From Kineosporia sp. R_H_3 (GTDB lineage Bacteria; Actinomycetota; Actinomycetes; Actinomycetales; Kineosporiaceae): DNA of 47,921 nt. A model generated the notes under the pieces. It saw nothing but the letters and a program-made list of their open reading frames with translations, was not told the origin of the DNA and searched no databases. This document shows, piece after piece, positions 19,219 through 26,729 of the stretch (positions are counted from its first letter, which is position 1; each line of letters begins with the position of its first letter). Both the position numbers and the translations under genes were made by a program. The stretch is from the NCBI RefSeq assembly GCF_002198675.1, contig NZ_MWLL01000187.1, positions 50,344 through 98,264 on the forward strand. Direction: 5' to 3'.

Positions 19219-20010
19219 ATGAAGATCGTCGTCTGTGTGAAGCACGTGCCGGACGCCCAGGGCGACCGTCGGTTCGCCGGTGACGGCACGGTGGACCGGG
19301 CCGGGGTCGACGGGCTGCTGTCGGAGCTCGACGAGTACGCGGTCGAGGAGGCGCTCAAGCTGTCGGAGGCGAACGACGGGTCGACGGTCACCGTGGTGAC
19401 GGTGGGCCCGGACGGCGCGAGCGACGCGGTGCGCAAGTCGCTGCAGATGGGTGCGGACGCCGGGGTCCACGTCGTGGACGACGCGCTGCACGGGTCGGAC
19501 GCGTTCGCGACGAGCCTGGTGCTCGCGAAGGCGATCGCGACGCTCGAGTACGACGTCGTGATCACCGGGATGGCGTCCACGGACGCGGGCATGAGCGTGG
19601 TGCCGGCGCTGGTCGCCGACCGGCTCGGGCTGCCGCAGGTGACGTTCGCCGGGTCGCTGTCGATCGAGGGTGACGGGCCGGGCGCGAAGGTCGTCATCGA
19701 GCGGGACGGTGACGCGTTCACCGAGGTCGTCGAGGCGGCGCTGCCGGCACTGGTGTCGGTGACCGACCAGATCAACGAGCCGCGGTACCCGTCGTTCAAG
19801 GGGATCATGGCGGCGAAGAAGAAGCCCGTGACGACCTTGTCCCTGGCCGACCTGGGCGTGAGCGCCGACGAGGTGGGTCTGGGGGCGGCGTGGACGTCGG
19901 TCGCCGGGGTCACGCAGCGCCCGCCGCGCGCGGCCGGCACGGTCGTGACGGACGAGGGTGACGGCGGCGCGAAGCTGGTGGAGTTCCTCGCCGGCGCCAA
20001 GCTGGTCTGA
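19219..20010 (+). CDS. etfB: Electron transfer flavoprotein beta subunit
   Basis: A 263-aa ETF beta subunit that, with EtfA, carries electrons from acyl-CoA and other flavin dehydrogenases. Motifs include MKIVVCVKHVPDA at the N-terminus, LSELDEYAVEEALKLSE, VTVGPDGASDAVRKSLQMGAD and VTDQINEPRYPSFKGIMAAKKK, the recognition/flavin region. A Shine-Dalgarno sequence AGGAG lies about 5 nt before the ATG. It is followed after 30 bp by etfA in one operon. Confidence 0.96.
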   Translation: MKIVVCVKHVPDAQGDRRFAGDGTVDRAGVDGLLSELDEYAVEEALKLSEANDGSTVTVVTVGPDGASDAVRKSLQMGADAGVHVVDDALHGSDAFATSLVLAKAIATLEYDVVITGMASTDAGMSVVPALVADRLGLPQVTFAGSLSIEGDGPGAKVVIERDGDAFTEVVEAALPALVSVTDQINEPRYPSFKGIMAAKKKPVTTLSLADLGVSADEVGLGAAWTSVAGVTQRPPRAAGTVVTDEGDGGAKLVEFLAGAKLV

Positions 20011-20040
20011 CGAGAGCCTGGGACGAAGGAGAGATCTGAC

Positions 20041-21015
20041 ATGGCACAGGTTCTGGTGCTCGTCGACCACGTCGACGGTGCGGTGCGCAAGACGACGAGC
20101 GAGCTGCTGACGCTGGCGGCCCGGCTCGGTGAGCCGGCGGCGGTGTTCGTCGGCAACGGCTACGAGAACGCCGCGGGCGCGCTCGCCGAGTTCGGCGCGA
20201 CCGCCGTGTACACGGTCGACGCGTCCGTGAACGACTACCTCGTGCTCGCCAAGGCCGAGGCCCTCGCGGCCGTCGTCGAGGCCGCCGGTGGCGCCTCCGC
20301 GCTCGCCGCGGTGCTCATCCCGAGCAGCGCCGAGGGCAAGGAGGTCGCGGCCCGGCTCGCGCTCAAGCTCGACTCCGGGCTCATCACCGACGCGATCGAC
20401 GTCCGCGCGGGCGAGGGCGGCGGGGTCGCGACGACCCAGGCCGCGTTCGCCGGCGGGTTCGCGGTCGACGCGACGGTGACCAAGGGGCTGCCGGTCGTCA
20501 CGGTGAAGCCGAACGCGGTCGAGCCGCAGCCGGTCGCCGGCGGGAGCGTCCCGGAGGCCACCGCGGTCGCCGTGGAGCTGTCGGACCTCGCGAAGGCGGT
20601 CAGGGTCGTCGAGCGCAAGGCCAAGGCCAAGTCGGGCCGCCCGGACCTCACCGAGGCCGCGATCGTCGTCTCCGGCGGCCGCGGCACGAACGGCGACTTC
20701 TCCAAGGTCGAGGCGTTCGCCGACTCGCTCGGTGCCGCCGTCGGCGCCAGCCGGGCCGCGGTGGACTCGGGCTGGTACCCGCACTCCAACCAGGTCGGGC
20801 AGACCGGCAAGCAGGTCTCCCCGCAGCTGTACGTGGCGTGCGGGATCTCCGGTGCGATCCAGCACCGGGCCGGCATGCAGACCTCGAAGACGATCGTCGC
20901 GATCAACAAGGACCCGGAGGCGCCGATCTTCGAGCTCGCCGACTTCGGTGTCGTCGGCGACCTGTTCGCCGTCCTCCCGCAGGCGACCGACGAGGTCACC
21001 AAGCGCAAGGGCTGA
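20041..21015 (+). CDS. etfA: Electron transfer flavoprotein alpha subunit
   Basis: A 324-aa FAD-binding ETF alpha subunit. N-terminal domain I ([20 protein letters not shown]) precedes the C-terminal FAD domain with [47 protein letters not shown] and [32 protein letters not shown]. The ATG follows GAAGGAGA. The order etfB-etfA followed by a cysteine desulfurase and mnmA matches the fixA-fixB-iscS-trmU neighbourhood known in mycobacteria. It is closed by a hairpin terminator. Confidence 0.96.
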   Translation: MAQVLVLVDHVDGAVRKTTSELLTLAARLGEPAAVFVGNGYENAAGALAEFGATAVYTVDASVNDYLVLAKAEALAAVVEAAGGASALAAVLIPSSAEGKEVAARLALKLDSGLITDAIDVRAGEGGGVATTQAAFAGGFAVDATVTKGLPVVTVKPNAVEPQPVAGGSVPEATAVAVELSDLAKAVRVVERKAKAKSGRPDLTEAAIVVSGGRGTNGDFSKVEAFADSLGAAVGASRAAVDSGWYPHSNQVGQTGKQVSPQLYVACGISGAIQHRAGMQTSKTIVAINKDPEAPIFELADFGVVGDLFAVLPQATDEVTKRKG

Positions 21016-21032
21016 GCGCGGCCGGAAGTGCT

Positions 21033-21071
21033 GCGAAGGGGGCCGGTCCACCGCGGACCGGCCCCTTTCGC
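21033..21071 (+). terminator. Hairpin terminator after etfBA
   Basis: A 17-bp stem with one mismatch (GCGAAGGGGGCCGGTCC against GGACCGGCCCCTTTCGC) and a 5-nt loop, 17 bp after the etfA stop codon. Its right arm reaches into the presumed promoter region of the next gene. Confidence 0.8.
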
Positions 21072-21081
21072 GCACCCGAAC

Positions 21082-21087
21082 TAGACT
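21082..21087 (+). promoter_or_regulatory. -10-like box of the cysteine desulfurase gene
   Basis: TAGACT, 8 nt before GTG at 21096. There is no Shine-Dalgarno sequence, which is consistent with a leaderless or nearly leaderless mRNA. Confidence 0.5.
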
Positions 21088-21095
21088 CACCCGTC

Positions 21096-22283
21096 GTGAC
21101 CGCCTACCTGGACCACGCGGCGACCACGCCGATGCGTCCGGAGGCGCTCGAGGCGCTGGTCGACGAGCTCGCGAGCCCCGGCAACGCCTCCTCCCTGCAC
21201 ACGAGCGGCCGGCGGGCCCGCCGGACCGTCGAGGAGGCCCGGGAGCGGCTCGCCGCGGCGCTCGGGTCCAGCCCGAGCGAGGTCGTCCTCACCGCGGGCG
21301 GCACCGAGGCCGACAACCTCGCCGTCAAGGGCCTGTACTGGGCCCGGCAGACGGCCCGGCGCCGTCCGGTCGTCGTGACGACGGCCGTCGAGCACCACGC
21401 CGTCATCGACCCCGTCGAGTGGCTCGTGGAGCACGAGGGCGCCGAGGCGGTCTACCTGCCCGTGGACGCCGTCGGCCGGGTCGACGTCGACGCGCTGCGG
21501 CCGGTGCTCGCCGCGCGCGCGGACGACGTCGCGCTCGTCAGCGTCATGTGGGCCAACAACGAGGTCGGCACGGTGCAGCCGGTCGCCGAGGTCGCCGGGG
21601 TGGCTCGCGAGCACGGCGTCCCGGTGCACACCGACGCCGTCCAGGCCGTCGGCTGGCTGCCGCTCGACTTCGCGGCGTCCGGTGTGGACTGCCTCACCGT
21701 GAGCGGGCACAAGGTCGGCGGCCCGGTCGGCGCCGGTGCCCTCGTCGCGCGGCGCGGGCTCGACCTCACGCCGGTGCTCCACGGCGGCGGCCAGGAGCGC
21801 GGGGCGCGGTCCGGGACGATCGACGCGCCCGCCGTCCGGGCACTGTCCGTCGCGGCGGCGCGGGCCGTCGCCGCCCGGGAGGCCGAGGCGGTGCGCGTCG
21901 CGGACCTGCGGGACGACCTCGTCGCCGCCGTCCTCGACGCGGTGCCGGACGCCGTCCTGCGCGGCGACCCCGACCCGGCCGGCCGGCTGCCCGGCAACGC
22001 CCACTTCACCTTCCCCGGGTGCGAGGGCGACTCGCTGCTCTACCTGCTCGACGCGCGCGGCGTCGAGTGCTCGGTCGGGTCCGCCTGCCAGGCCGGCGTC
22101 CCCAAGCCGAGCCACGTGCTCCTCGCGATGGGGGTGCCGCTGCACGACGCGCGCGGCGCCCTGCGGTTCTCGCTGGGCTGGACGTCGACCGCGGACGACG
22201 TCGCGGCGCTCGCCGACGCGATCGGGCCCGTCGTGCAGCGCGCCCGCCGGGCCGGGCTGTCGTCCGCCCGGGCCAGGGCGTGA
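21096..22283 (+). CDS. Cysteine desulfurase (NifS/IscS type)
   Basis: A 395-aa PLP enzyme that removes sulfur from cysteine as a persulfide. [18 protein letters not shown] marks the N-terminus. TTAVEHHAV carries the PLP-stacking His, [16 protein letters not shown] the PLP-contacting Asp, [12 protein letters not shown] the Schiff-base Lys, and [17 protein letters not shown] the active-site Cys on the flexible loop. It overlaps mnmA by 4 nt (GTGA), which points to sulfur supply for tRNA thiolation; it may also serve Fe-S assembly, as Rv3025c does in mycobacteria. The open frame extends upstream over etfA, but the GTG at 21096 fits both the promoter box and family length. Confidence 0.95.
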   Translation: MTAYLDHAATTPMRPEALEALVDELASPGNASSLHTSGRRARRTVEEARERLAAALGSSPSEVVLTAGGTEADNLAVKGLYWARQTARRRPVVVTTAVEHHAVIDPVEWLVEHEGAEAVYLPVDAVGRVDVDALRPVLAARADDVALVSVMWANNEVGTVQPVAEVAGVAREHGVPVHTDAVQAVGWLPLDFAASGVDCLTVSGHKVGGPVGAGALVARRGLDLTPVLHGGGQERGARSGTIDAPAVRALSVAAARAVAAREAEAVRVADLRDDLVAAVLDAVPDAVLRGDPDPAGRLPGNAHFTFPGCEGDSLLYLLDARGVECSVGSACQAGVPKPSHVLLAMGVPLHDARGALRFSLGWTSTADDVAALADAIGPVVQRARRAGLSSARARA

Positions 22284-23404
22284 CGGCCGTGCGCGTGCTC
22301 GCCGCGATGAGCGGCGGCGTCGACTCCGCCGTGGCCGCCGCCCGCGCCGTCGAGGCCGGTCACGAGGTCGTCGGGGTGCACCTCGCGCTCGCCCGCGAGC
22401 CCGCGACGCAGCGCACCGGCGCCCGCGGCTGCTGCACCGTCGAGGACGCGGACGACGCCCGCCGGGCCGCCGACGTCCTGGGCATCCCGTTCTACGTGTG
22501 GGACCTCTCCGAGCGGTTCGAGGCGGACGTCGTCGAGGACTTCGTCGCCGAGTACGCCGCCGGCCGCACCCCGAACCCGTGCGTGCGCTGCAACGAGCGG
22601 ATCAAGTTCTCCGCGCTCCTCGACAAGGCGCTCGCGCTCGGCTTCGACGCCGTCTGCACCGGGCACTACGCGCGGATCGAGGCCGACGCCCCCGGCGGTG
22701 CTCCCGCCCTGCACCGCGCCGCCGACCCGGGCAAGGACCAGTCCTACGTGCTCGCCGTGCTGCCGCCGGAGCGGCTCGCGCACGCGCTCTTCCCGCTCGG
22801 CGACACGGTCAAGGACGACGTCCGCGCCGAGGCGGCCCGCCGCGGCCTGCTCGTCGCCGACAAGCCCGACTCGCACGACATCTGCTTCGTCGCGGACGGC
22901 GACACGAAGGCCTGGCTCGGCGCGCGGCTCGGCGTCCGGCCGGGGCCGGTCGTCGACACCGACGGCGCCGTCGTCGGCGAGCACGAGGGCGCCTACGCGT
23001 ACACGGTGGGCCAGCGGCACGGGCTGCGTCTCGGGCGGCCCGCCCCGGACGGCCGGCCGCGCTACGTGCTCTCGGTCGAGCCGGTCTCGAACACCGTGAC
23101 CGTCGGCCCGCGCGCCGCGCTCGACGTCGACGAGGTCGTCGCGGACGGCGTGACGTGGTGCGGACCGGCGCCCGCCGTCGGGCAGCGGCTCGGGGCGCAG
23201 GTGCGGGCGCACGGCGAGGAGGTGCCGTGCGTCGTGACGTCCCTCGACGGCGCCGTCGTCGTCCGGCTCGGGCGGCCGCTCTCCGGGGTGGCACCGGGTC
23301 AGACGCTCGCGCTCTACGACGGCACGCGGGTCGTCGGCTCGGCGACGATCCGGACGGCGTACTCGTCCTTGACCTCGACCGGCACCATCCCCGCCGACCG
23401 GTAG
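22280..23404 (+). CDS. mnmA: tRNA-specific 2-thiouridylase
   Basis: A 374-aa ATP-pyrophosphatase that thiolates U34 of Lys, Glu and Gln tRNAs, using sulfur probably passed from the adjacent desulfurase. The PP-loop is [11 protein letters not shown]. The catalytic Cys pair is in [12 protein letters not shown] (first) and [11 protein letters not shown] (second). [11 protein letters not shown] and YTVGQRHGL are family blocks. GTG at 22280 overlaps the previous stop. The conserved C-terminus ([15 protein letters not shown]) is followed by about 17 extra residues. The last 91 bp lie antisense to the end of the acetyltransferase at 23314-24342, and the TAG stop is formed opposite the Leu-Tyr codons of that protein's conserved LYRSAGM segment. 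Confidence 0.95.
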   Translation: MTAVRVLAAMSGGVDSAVAAARAVEAGHEVVGVHLALAREPATQRTGARGCCTVEDADDARRAADVLGIPFYVWDLSERFEADVVEDFVAEYAAGRTPNPCVRCNERIKFSALLDKALALGFDAVCTGHYARIEADAPGGAPALHRAADPGKDQSYVLAVLPPERLAHALFPLGDTVKDDVRAEAARRGLLVADKPDSHDICFVADGDTKAWLGARLGVRPGPVVDTDGAVVGEHEGAYAYTVGQRHGLRLGRPAPDGRPRYVLSVEPVSNTVTVGPRAALDVDEVVADGVTWCGPAPAVGQRLGAQVRAHGEEVPCVVTSLDGAVVVRLGRPLSGVAPGQTLALYDGTRVVGSATIRTAYSSLTSTGTIPADR

Positions 23405-24342
23405 AGGTGCGTCGCCCCGGTCCCGTTGCCGGCGTCGACGAAGAGCTGGGTGAAGGTCCAGCCCCGCCGGACGTGCTCGGCGAACGCGAGCCCGAGCAGG
23501 TGCCGGGCGATGCCGCGGCCCCGTGCGGCCGGGTCGACGCCGAGCGAGCGCACGTAGCCGCCGCCCAGGCCGGCGAGACGGGCGTCCCCGATGCAGTGCC
23601 CGACGGGCACGCCGTCGAGGTCGGCGACCCACCACTGCGTGAGGTCGGCGCCGCCGCGCCGCTCCCACCGTGCCCACCACTCGTCGAAGTCCAGCGGCTC
23701 GAAGCCGTGGTGGTCGGCGAACGACGTGAGCCACATCCGGTGGACGTGCCGCCGCCCCGCGTCGTCGCCGACCCGACGCACGACGACGCCCGGCGGTGCC
23801 ACCGTGGTCGGGCCCGCGTCGGCGGCGGTGAGCGGGCGCTCCATCCGCCAGTAGGTGCGGTCGTGAGCGAGGCCGGCGGCGGCCAGGGCCGCGGTCGTCG
23901 CGAGGTCCTCGCGGTGCGGGTCGGTCTCGACCCGGACGGCCGGCCTGCCGTCGGTCGCCCGCCAGTCCCGTGCACGGTCGAGGCACCAGGTCACGAGCGC
24001 CGCCTCGAGCAGCCCGGTGTGCGCCGGTGCCACCCGGACGTCGAGACCGAGCTTCGGCTCCCGGTCGGCGTCGTGCGCGGTGTCCCGGACCTCGACCCAC
24101 GCCACGGCGGCCGGCTCCGCGGTCCCGCCGTTCGTGCGCTCGACGAGGACGGTGCCGCCGCCGTCCGCCGCCGTGGTGCCGAGCCGGGCGAGCACCTGGT
24201 CGGGCGGCTGGGAGCGCGGTGCCCCGTACGTCGCGGCGAACCCGAGCAGGACGGCGCGCAGCGCGCCGGCGTCCGCCACGGGGTGCGGCGTCCGGGCGGT
24301 GTACCCGGTGGGCAGCGCCGGCAGCCGGCCGCCGCCCGTCAC
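23314..24342 (-). CDS. Double-GNAT acetyltransferase, paralogue 1
   Basis: A 342-aa protein with two GNAT-like halves. The N-terminal half (about 1-165) is divergent, with no clear acetyl-CoA loop. The C-terminal half has [20 protein letters not shown] (motif A, R/Q-x-x-G-x-G/A) and [20 protein letters not shown] (motif B). The double-GNAT arrangement resembles mycothiol synthase and related actinobacterial acetyltransferases, but the substrate is unknown. The GTG start overlaps the stop of the upstream paralogue (GTGA). It matches that protein closely through the second half, which shows a tandem duplication. Its 3' end overlaps mnmA on the other strand. Confidence 0.85.
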   Translation of the reverse strand: MTGGGRLPALPTGYTARTPHPVADAGALRAVLLGFAATYGAPRSQPPDQVLARLGTTAADGGGTVLVERTNGGTAEPAAVAWVEVRDTAHDADREPKLGLDVRVAPAHTGLLEAALVTWCLDRARDWRATDGRPAVRVETDPHREDLATTAALAAAGLAHDRTYWRMERPLTAADAGPTTVAPPGVVVRRVGDDAGRRHVHRMWLTSFADHHGFEPLDFDEWWARWERRGGADLTQWWVADLDGVPVGHCIGDARLAGLGGGYVRSLGVDPAARGRGIARHLLGLAFAEHVRRGWTFTQLFVDAGNGTGATHLYRSAGMVPVEVKDEYAVRIVAEPTTRVPS

Positions 24343-25385
24343 CCGCGCACGACCCGGGTGGCGTACGCGTCGATGACCTCGACCGGCTCCATGCCGACGG
24401 AGCGGTAGAGGTCCGTCGCACCGGTGCTGTTCTCGGAGTCGACCGTGAGCTGGCTCCAGGCCCAGCCGCGCCGGGTGTGCTCGGCGAAGGCGACCCGGAG
24501 CAGGTGCCGGGCGACGCCGCGACCGCGCGCCGCCGGCAGCACCCCGAGCGAGCGGACGTAGCCGCCGGCGTCGCCGTCGACGCCGCGGGTCTCGCCGACG
24601 CAGAAGCCGACGGGCTCGCCGTCGAGGTCGGCGAGCCACCACTGGTCGAGGTCGGCCCCGACCGAGCGGGTGAGCCGGGTCCACCACTCGTCGAAGGTCC
24701 GCGGCCGGTGCCCCCAGTGCTCGACGAACGAGGCCTCCCGCAGGCGGTGCGCGGTCTCGTGGTCGGCCCGGCCCTGCGCCTGCCGGACGACGACGCCCGG
24801 GGGAGCGGCGGGCGGGTGCGCCGTGCCCGCGCCGAGGGCGCGCTCCATCCGCCAGAAGGTGCGCTCCCGGGTGAACCCGTGGTCGCGGGCGCCCGCGCCG
24901 AGCGCCTCGTCCTCGCGCTCGACGCCGGTCTCGACCCGCGCCGCGGCCCGGCCGTCGGCCGCGAGCCAGGACCGGGCCGCGCGCAGCCCCCAGCCGAGCA
25001 GGTCGGTCTCGAGCCGCCCGGCCCGGTCGGGGCGGACGAACACCTCGACGAACAGCTCGGGGTCCTTGGCGCCGTCCTCCGCGCGGTCGCTGACCTCCAG
25101 CGCGGCCAGGGCGACGACCCGCCCGCCCGGGCCGGCGTCCCCCGCACCCGGCTCCTCGACCGCGACCGCGGTCCCGCCGTCCTCGACGACGCCGCGCAGG
25201 TACTCCAGCGCCGCCTCCGGCGGGTCGCTCGGGTGCCGGACGTACGCGGCGTCGAAGGCCCGGACGACGTCGCGGACGGCGTCGGCGTCCGCGTCGTCGG
25301 CGAGGTCGAGCGGGCGCGTCGTGAACGGTTCGGGCACGTGCGGGAGCTCCACGGCGGGGGCCGGGGCGGGGTCGACCGGTGGCAT
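24339..25385 (-). CDS. Double-GNAT acetyltransferase, paralogue 2
   Basis: A 348-aa paralogue of the next gene, probably sharing its transcript. It has the same arrangement: an N-terminal divergent GNAT half, then VRSLGVLPAARGRGVARHLL (acetyl-CoA loop) and LTVDSENSTGATDLYRSVGM. Shared landmarks in both proteins are [42 protein letters not shown] and [19 protein letters not shown] at 25385 has a G-rich stretch upstream; the frame is open further, but that sequence overlaps the promoter of the divergent MetE-like gene. Substrate unknown. Confidence 0.85.
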   Translation of the reverse strand: MPPVDPAPAPAVELPHVPEPFTTRPLDLADDADADAVRDVVRAFDAAYVRHPSDPPEAALEYLRGVVEDGGTAVAVEEPGAGDAGPGGRVVALAALEVSDRAEDGAKDPELFVEVFVRPDRAGRLETDLLGWGLRAARSWLAADGRAAARVETGVEREDEALGAGARDHGFTRERTFWRMERALGAGTAHPPAAPPGVVVRQAQGRADHETAHRLREASFVEHWGHRPRTFDEWWTRLTRSVGADLDQWWLADLDGEPVGFCVGETRGVDGDAGGYVRSLGVLPAARGRGVARHLLRVAFAEHTRRGWAWSQLTVDSENSTGATDLYRSVGMEPVEVIDAYATRVVRG

Positions 25386-25458
25386 CCCCCGATGGTCCCC
25401 GTCCCTGCCCCGGCGTGCCACGACATTTCGGCGGTCGGCGGGCGGGTCGCGGAGCGCA

Positions 25459-25464
25459 TAGGCT
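25459..25464 (+). promoter_or_regulatory. -10-like box of the MetE-like gene
   Basis: TAGGCT followed by CGCAGC and the GTG start at 25471. The 6-nt spacing implies a leaderless mRNA. Confidence 0.55.
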
Positions 25465-25470
25465 CGCAGC

Positions 25471-26499
25471 GTGCTGGATGCGGTGCCCGGGCGGGCGACG
25501 GGGATCGGGAGCTGGCCGGGCGGCGACGTCCTGGACACGATGCGGACGACGTTCGGCGAGCTCGGCGAGCCGCCGCACCTGCCGTACCTGCCCGAGCTGC
25601 CCGGTCGCGGGCCCGGTTCGGAGATCATCGGCCGCGGCGCCGTCCTGCTCGTGGACATGCCCGTGGACCTGCAGCCGTCCGGCTGGCGGCTCGTCGACCA
25701 CCCCGGCCGGGACCTGAGCCGCGCCCAGGGCTACCTCCGGGAGGACCTCGACGTCCTCGCCGAGGTCGCCGACGGGTACGTGGGGCCGCTCAAGGTCCAG
25801 GTCGCCGGCCCGTGGACGCTCGCCGCGTCGCTCCACCTGCAGCGCCTCGAACGGGCCGTCGTCGACCCGGGTGCCGCCCGCGACATCACCGCGAGCCTCG
25901 CCGAGGGCGTGGCCCGGCACGTCGCCGAGGTGCGCCGGCTCGTCCCGGGGGCCGACGTCGTCGTCCAGGTCGACGAGCCGTCGCTGCCCGCCGTCCTGCT
26001 CGGGCGGCTCCCGACCGCGAGCGGCTTCGGCCGGCTGCGCGCCGTCGAGGAGAGCACCGCCGTCGAGGCGCTCGACGTCGTCCTCGCCGCCGCGGTCGGC
26101 GCGGGGGCCACGGCGACCGCCCTGCACTGCTGCGCCGACGACGTGCCGCTCGCCGTCCTCGTCCGGACCGCCGCGGACGCGCTCGCGATCGACCTGCCGC
26201 GGCTCGGTCTGGCCGGCTGGGAGGTGCTCGGCGAGGCCGTCGACCACGGCACCGCGCTGTGGGCCGGCGTCGTCGGCGCCGGCGCCGACCTCACCGCCCC
26301 GGCGTCGTCCGCAGGTGCCCTCGCCGACGTCGTGTGGACCCGCTGGCGCCGGATCGGCCTCGGGGCGGAGCACGCGGCGTCCGTCGTCCTCACCCCCGCG
26401 TGCGGGCTCGCCGGGACGACCCCGGCCGCGGCCCGCGCGACGATCGCCCGGCTGCGCGACGCCGCGGCCGCCCTCGCGGAGCGCGCCGCCGCGGACTGA
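25471..26499 (+). CDS. Short MetE C-terminal-like (UROD/MetE superfamily) protein
   Basis: A 342-aa TIM-barrel protein related to the catalytic C-terminal half of cobalamin-independent methionine synthase. Of the four MetE zinc ligands, His219 and Cys221 (ALHCCADD) and Cys311 (TPACGLAGT) are present, but the Glu position is Asp241 (LAIDLPRLG). GIGSWPGGDV and VQVDEPSLPAVLLG are other family blocks. The full-length MetE N-terminal half is absent, as in the mycobacterial gene next to ligA (Rv3015c-type). Methyl transfer to homocysteine is therefore not assured, and a different thiol methyltransferase role is possible. Position near ligA and mnmA is conserved in Actinobacteria. Confidence 0.85.
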   Translation: MLDAVPGRATGIGSWPGGDVLDTMRTTFGELGEPPHLPYLPELPGRGPGSEIIGRGAVLLVDMPVDLQPSGWRLVDHPGRDLSRAQGYLREDLDVLAEVADGYVGPLKVQVAGPWTLAASLHLQRLERAVVDPGAARDITASLAEGVARHVAEVRRLVPGADVVVQVDEPSLPAVLLGRLPTASGFGRLRAVEESTAVEALDVVLAAAVGAGATATALHCCADDVPLAVLVRTAADALAIDLPRLGLAGWEVLGEAVDHGTALWAGVVGAGADLTAPASSAGALADVVWTRWRRIGLGAEHAASVVLTPACGLAGTTPAAARATIARLRDAAAALAERAAAD

Positions 26500-26524
26500 C
26501 CCGGCCGACCGTCCGTCGCCGAAT

Positions 26525-26542
26525 GGTGGTGGTGGCACTACA
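26525..26542 (+). promoter_or_regulatory. Operator-like site 1 upstream of the protease gene
   Basis: GGTGGTGGTGGCACTACA, which matches the site at 26591-26608 at 16 of 18 positions in the same orientation. It lies about 205 bp before the protease start. The bound factor is unknown. Confidence 0.4.
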
Positions 26543-26551
26543 GCCCCGGGG

Positions 26552-26565
26552 TGCACCCGGGTGCA
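26552..26565. promoter_or_regulatory. Perfect 14-bp palindrome between the two operator-like sites
   Basis: TGCACCCGGGTGCA is its own reverse complement. It lies between the two 18-bp direct repeats in the 230-bp gap before the protease gene and may be a third protein-binding site or a chance GC palindrome. Confidence 0.35.
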
Positions 26566-26590
26566 TGCGCCGCCGCCGGGCTCCGGCAGG

Positions 26591-26608
26591 GGTGGTGGTA
26601 GCACCACA
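26591..26608 (+). promoter_or_regulatory. Operator-like site 2 upstream of the protease gene
   Basis: GGTGGTGGTAGCACCACA is a direct repeat of the site at 26525, 66 bp away (just over six helical turns). It contains the inverted pair GTGGTG / CACCAC around a 4-nt centre, the layout of a dimeric repressor site. A small CGTTGC-ACG-GCAACG hairpin follows at 26613-26627. Confidence 0.45.
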
Positions 26609-26729
26609 AAACCGTTGCACGGCAACGAAAGACGCCGCGGCGTCCGTACGCTCGCGCTACCACGACGGCCGACCGGCGTGACGCGCGGGGCCCTCGGTGC
26701 GCATCCGGTCCGGAGAGCAGGAGCGCACC

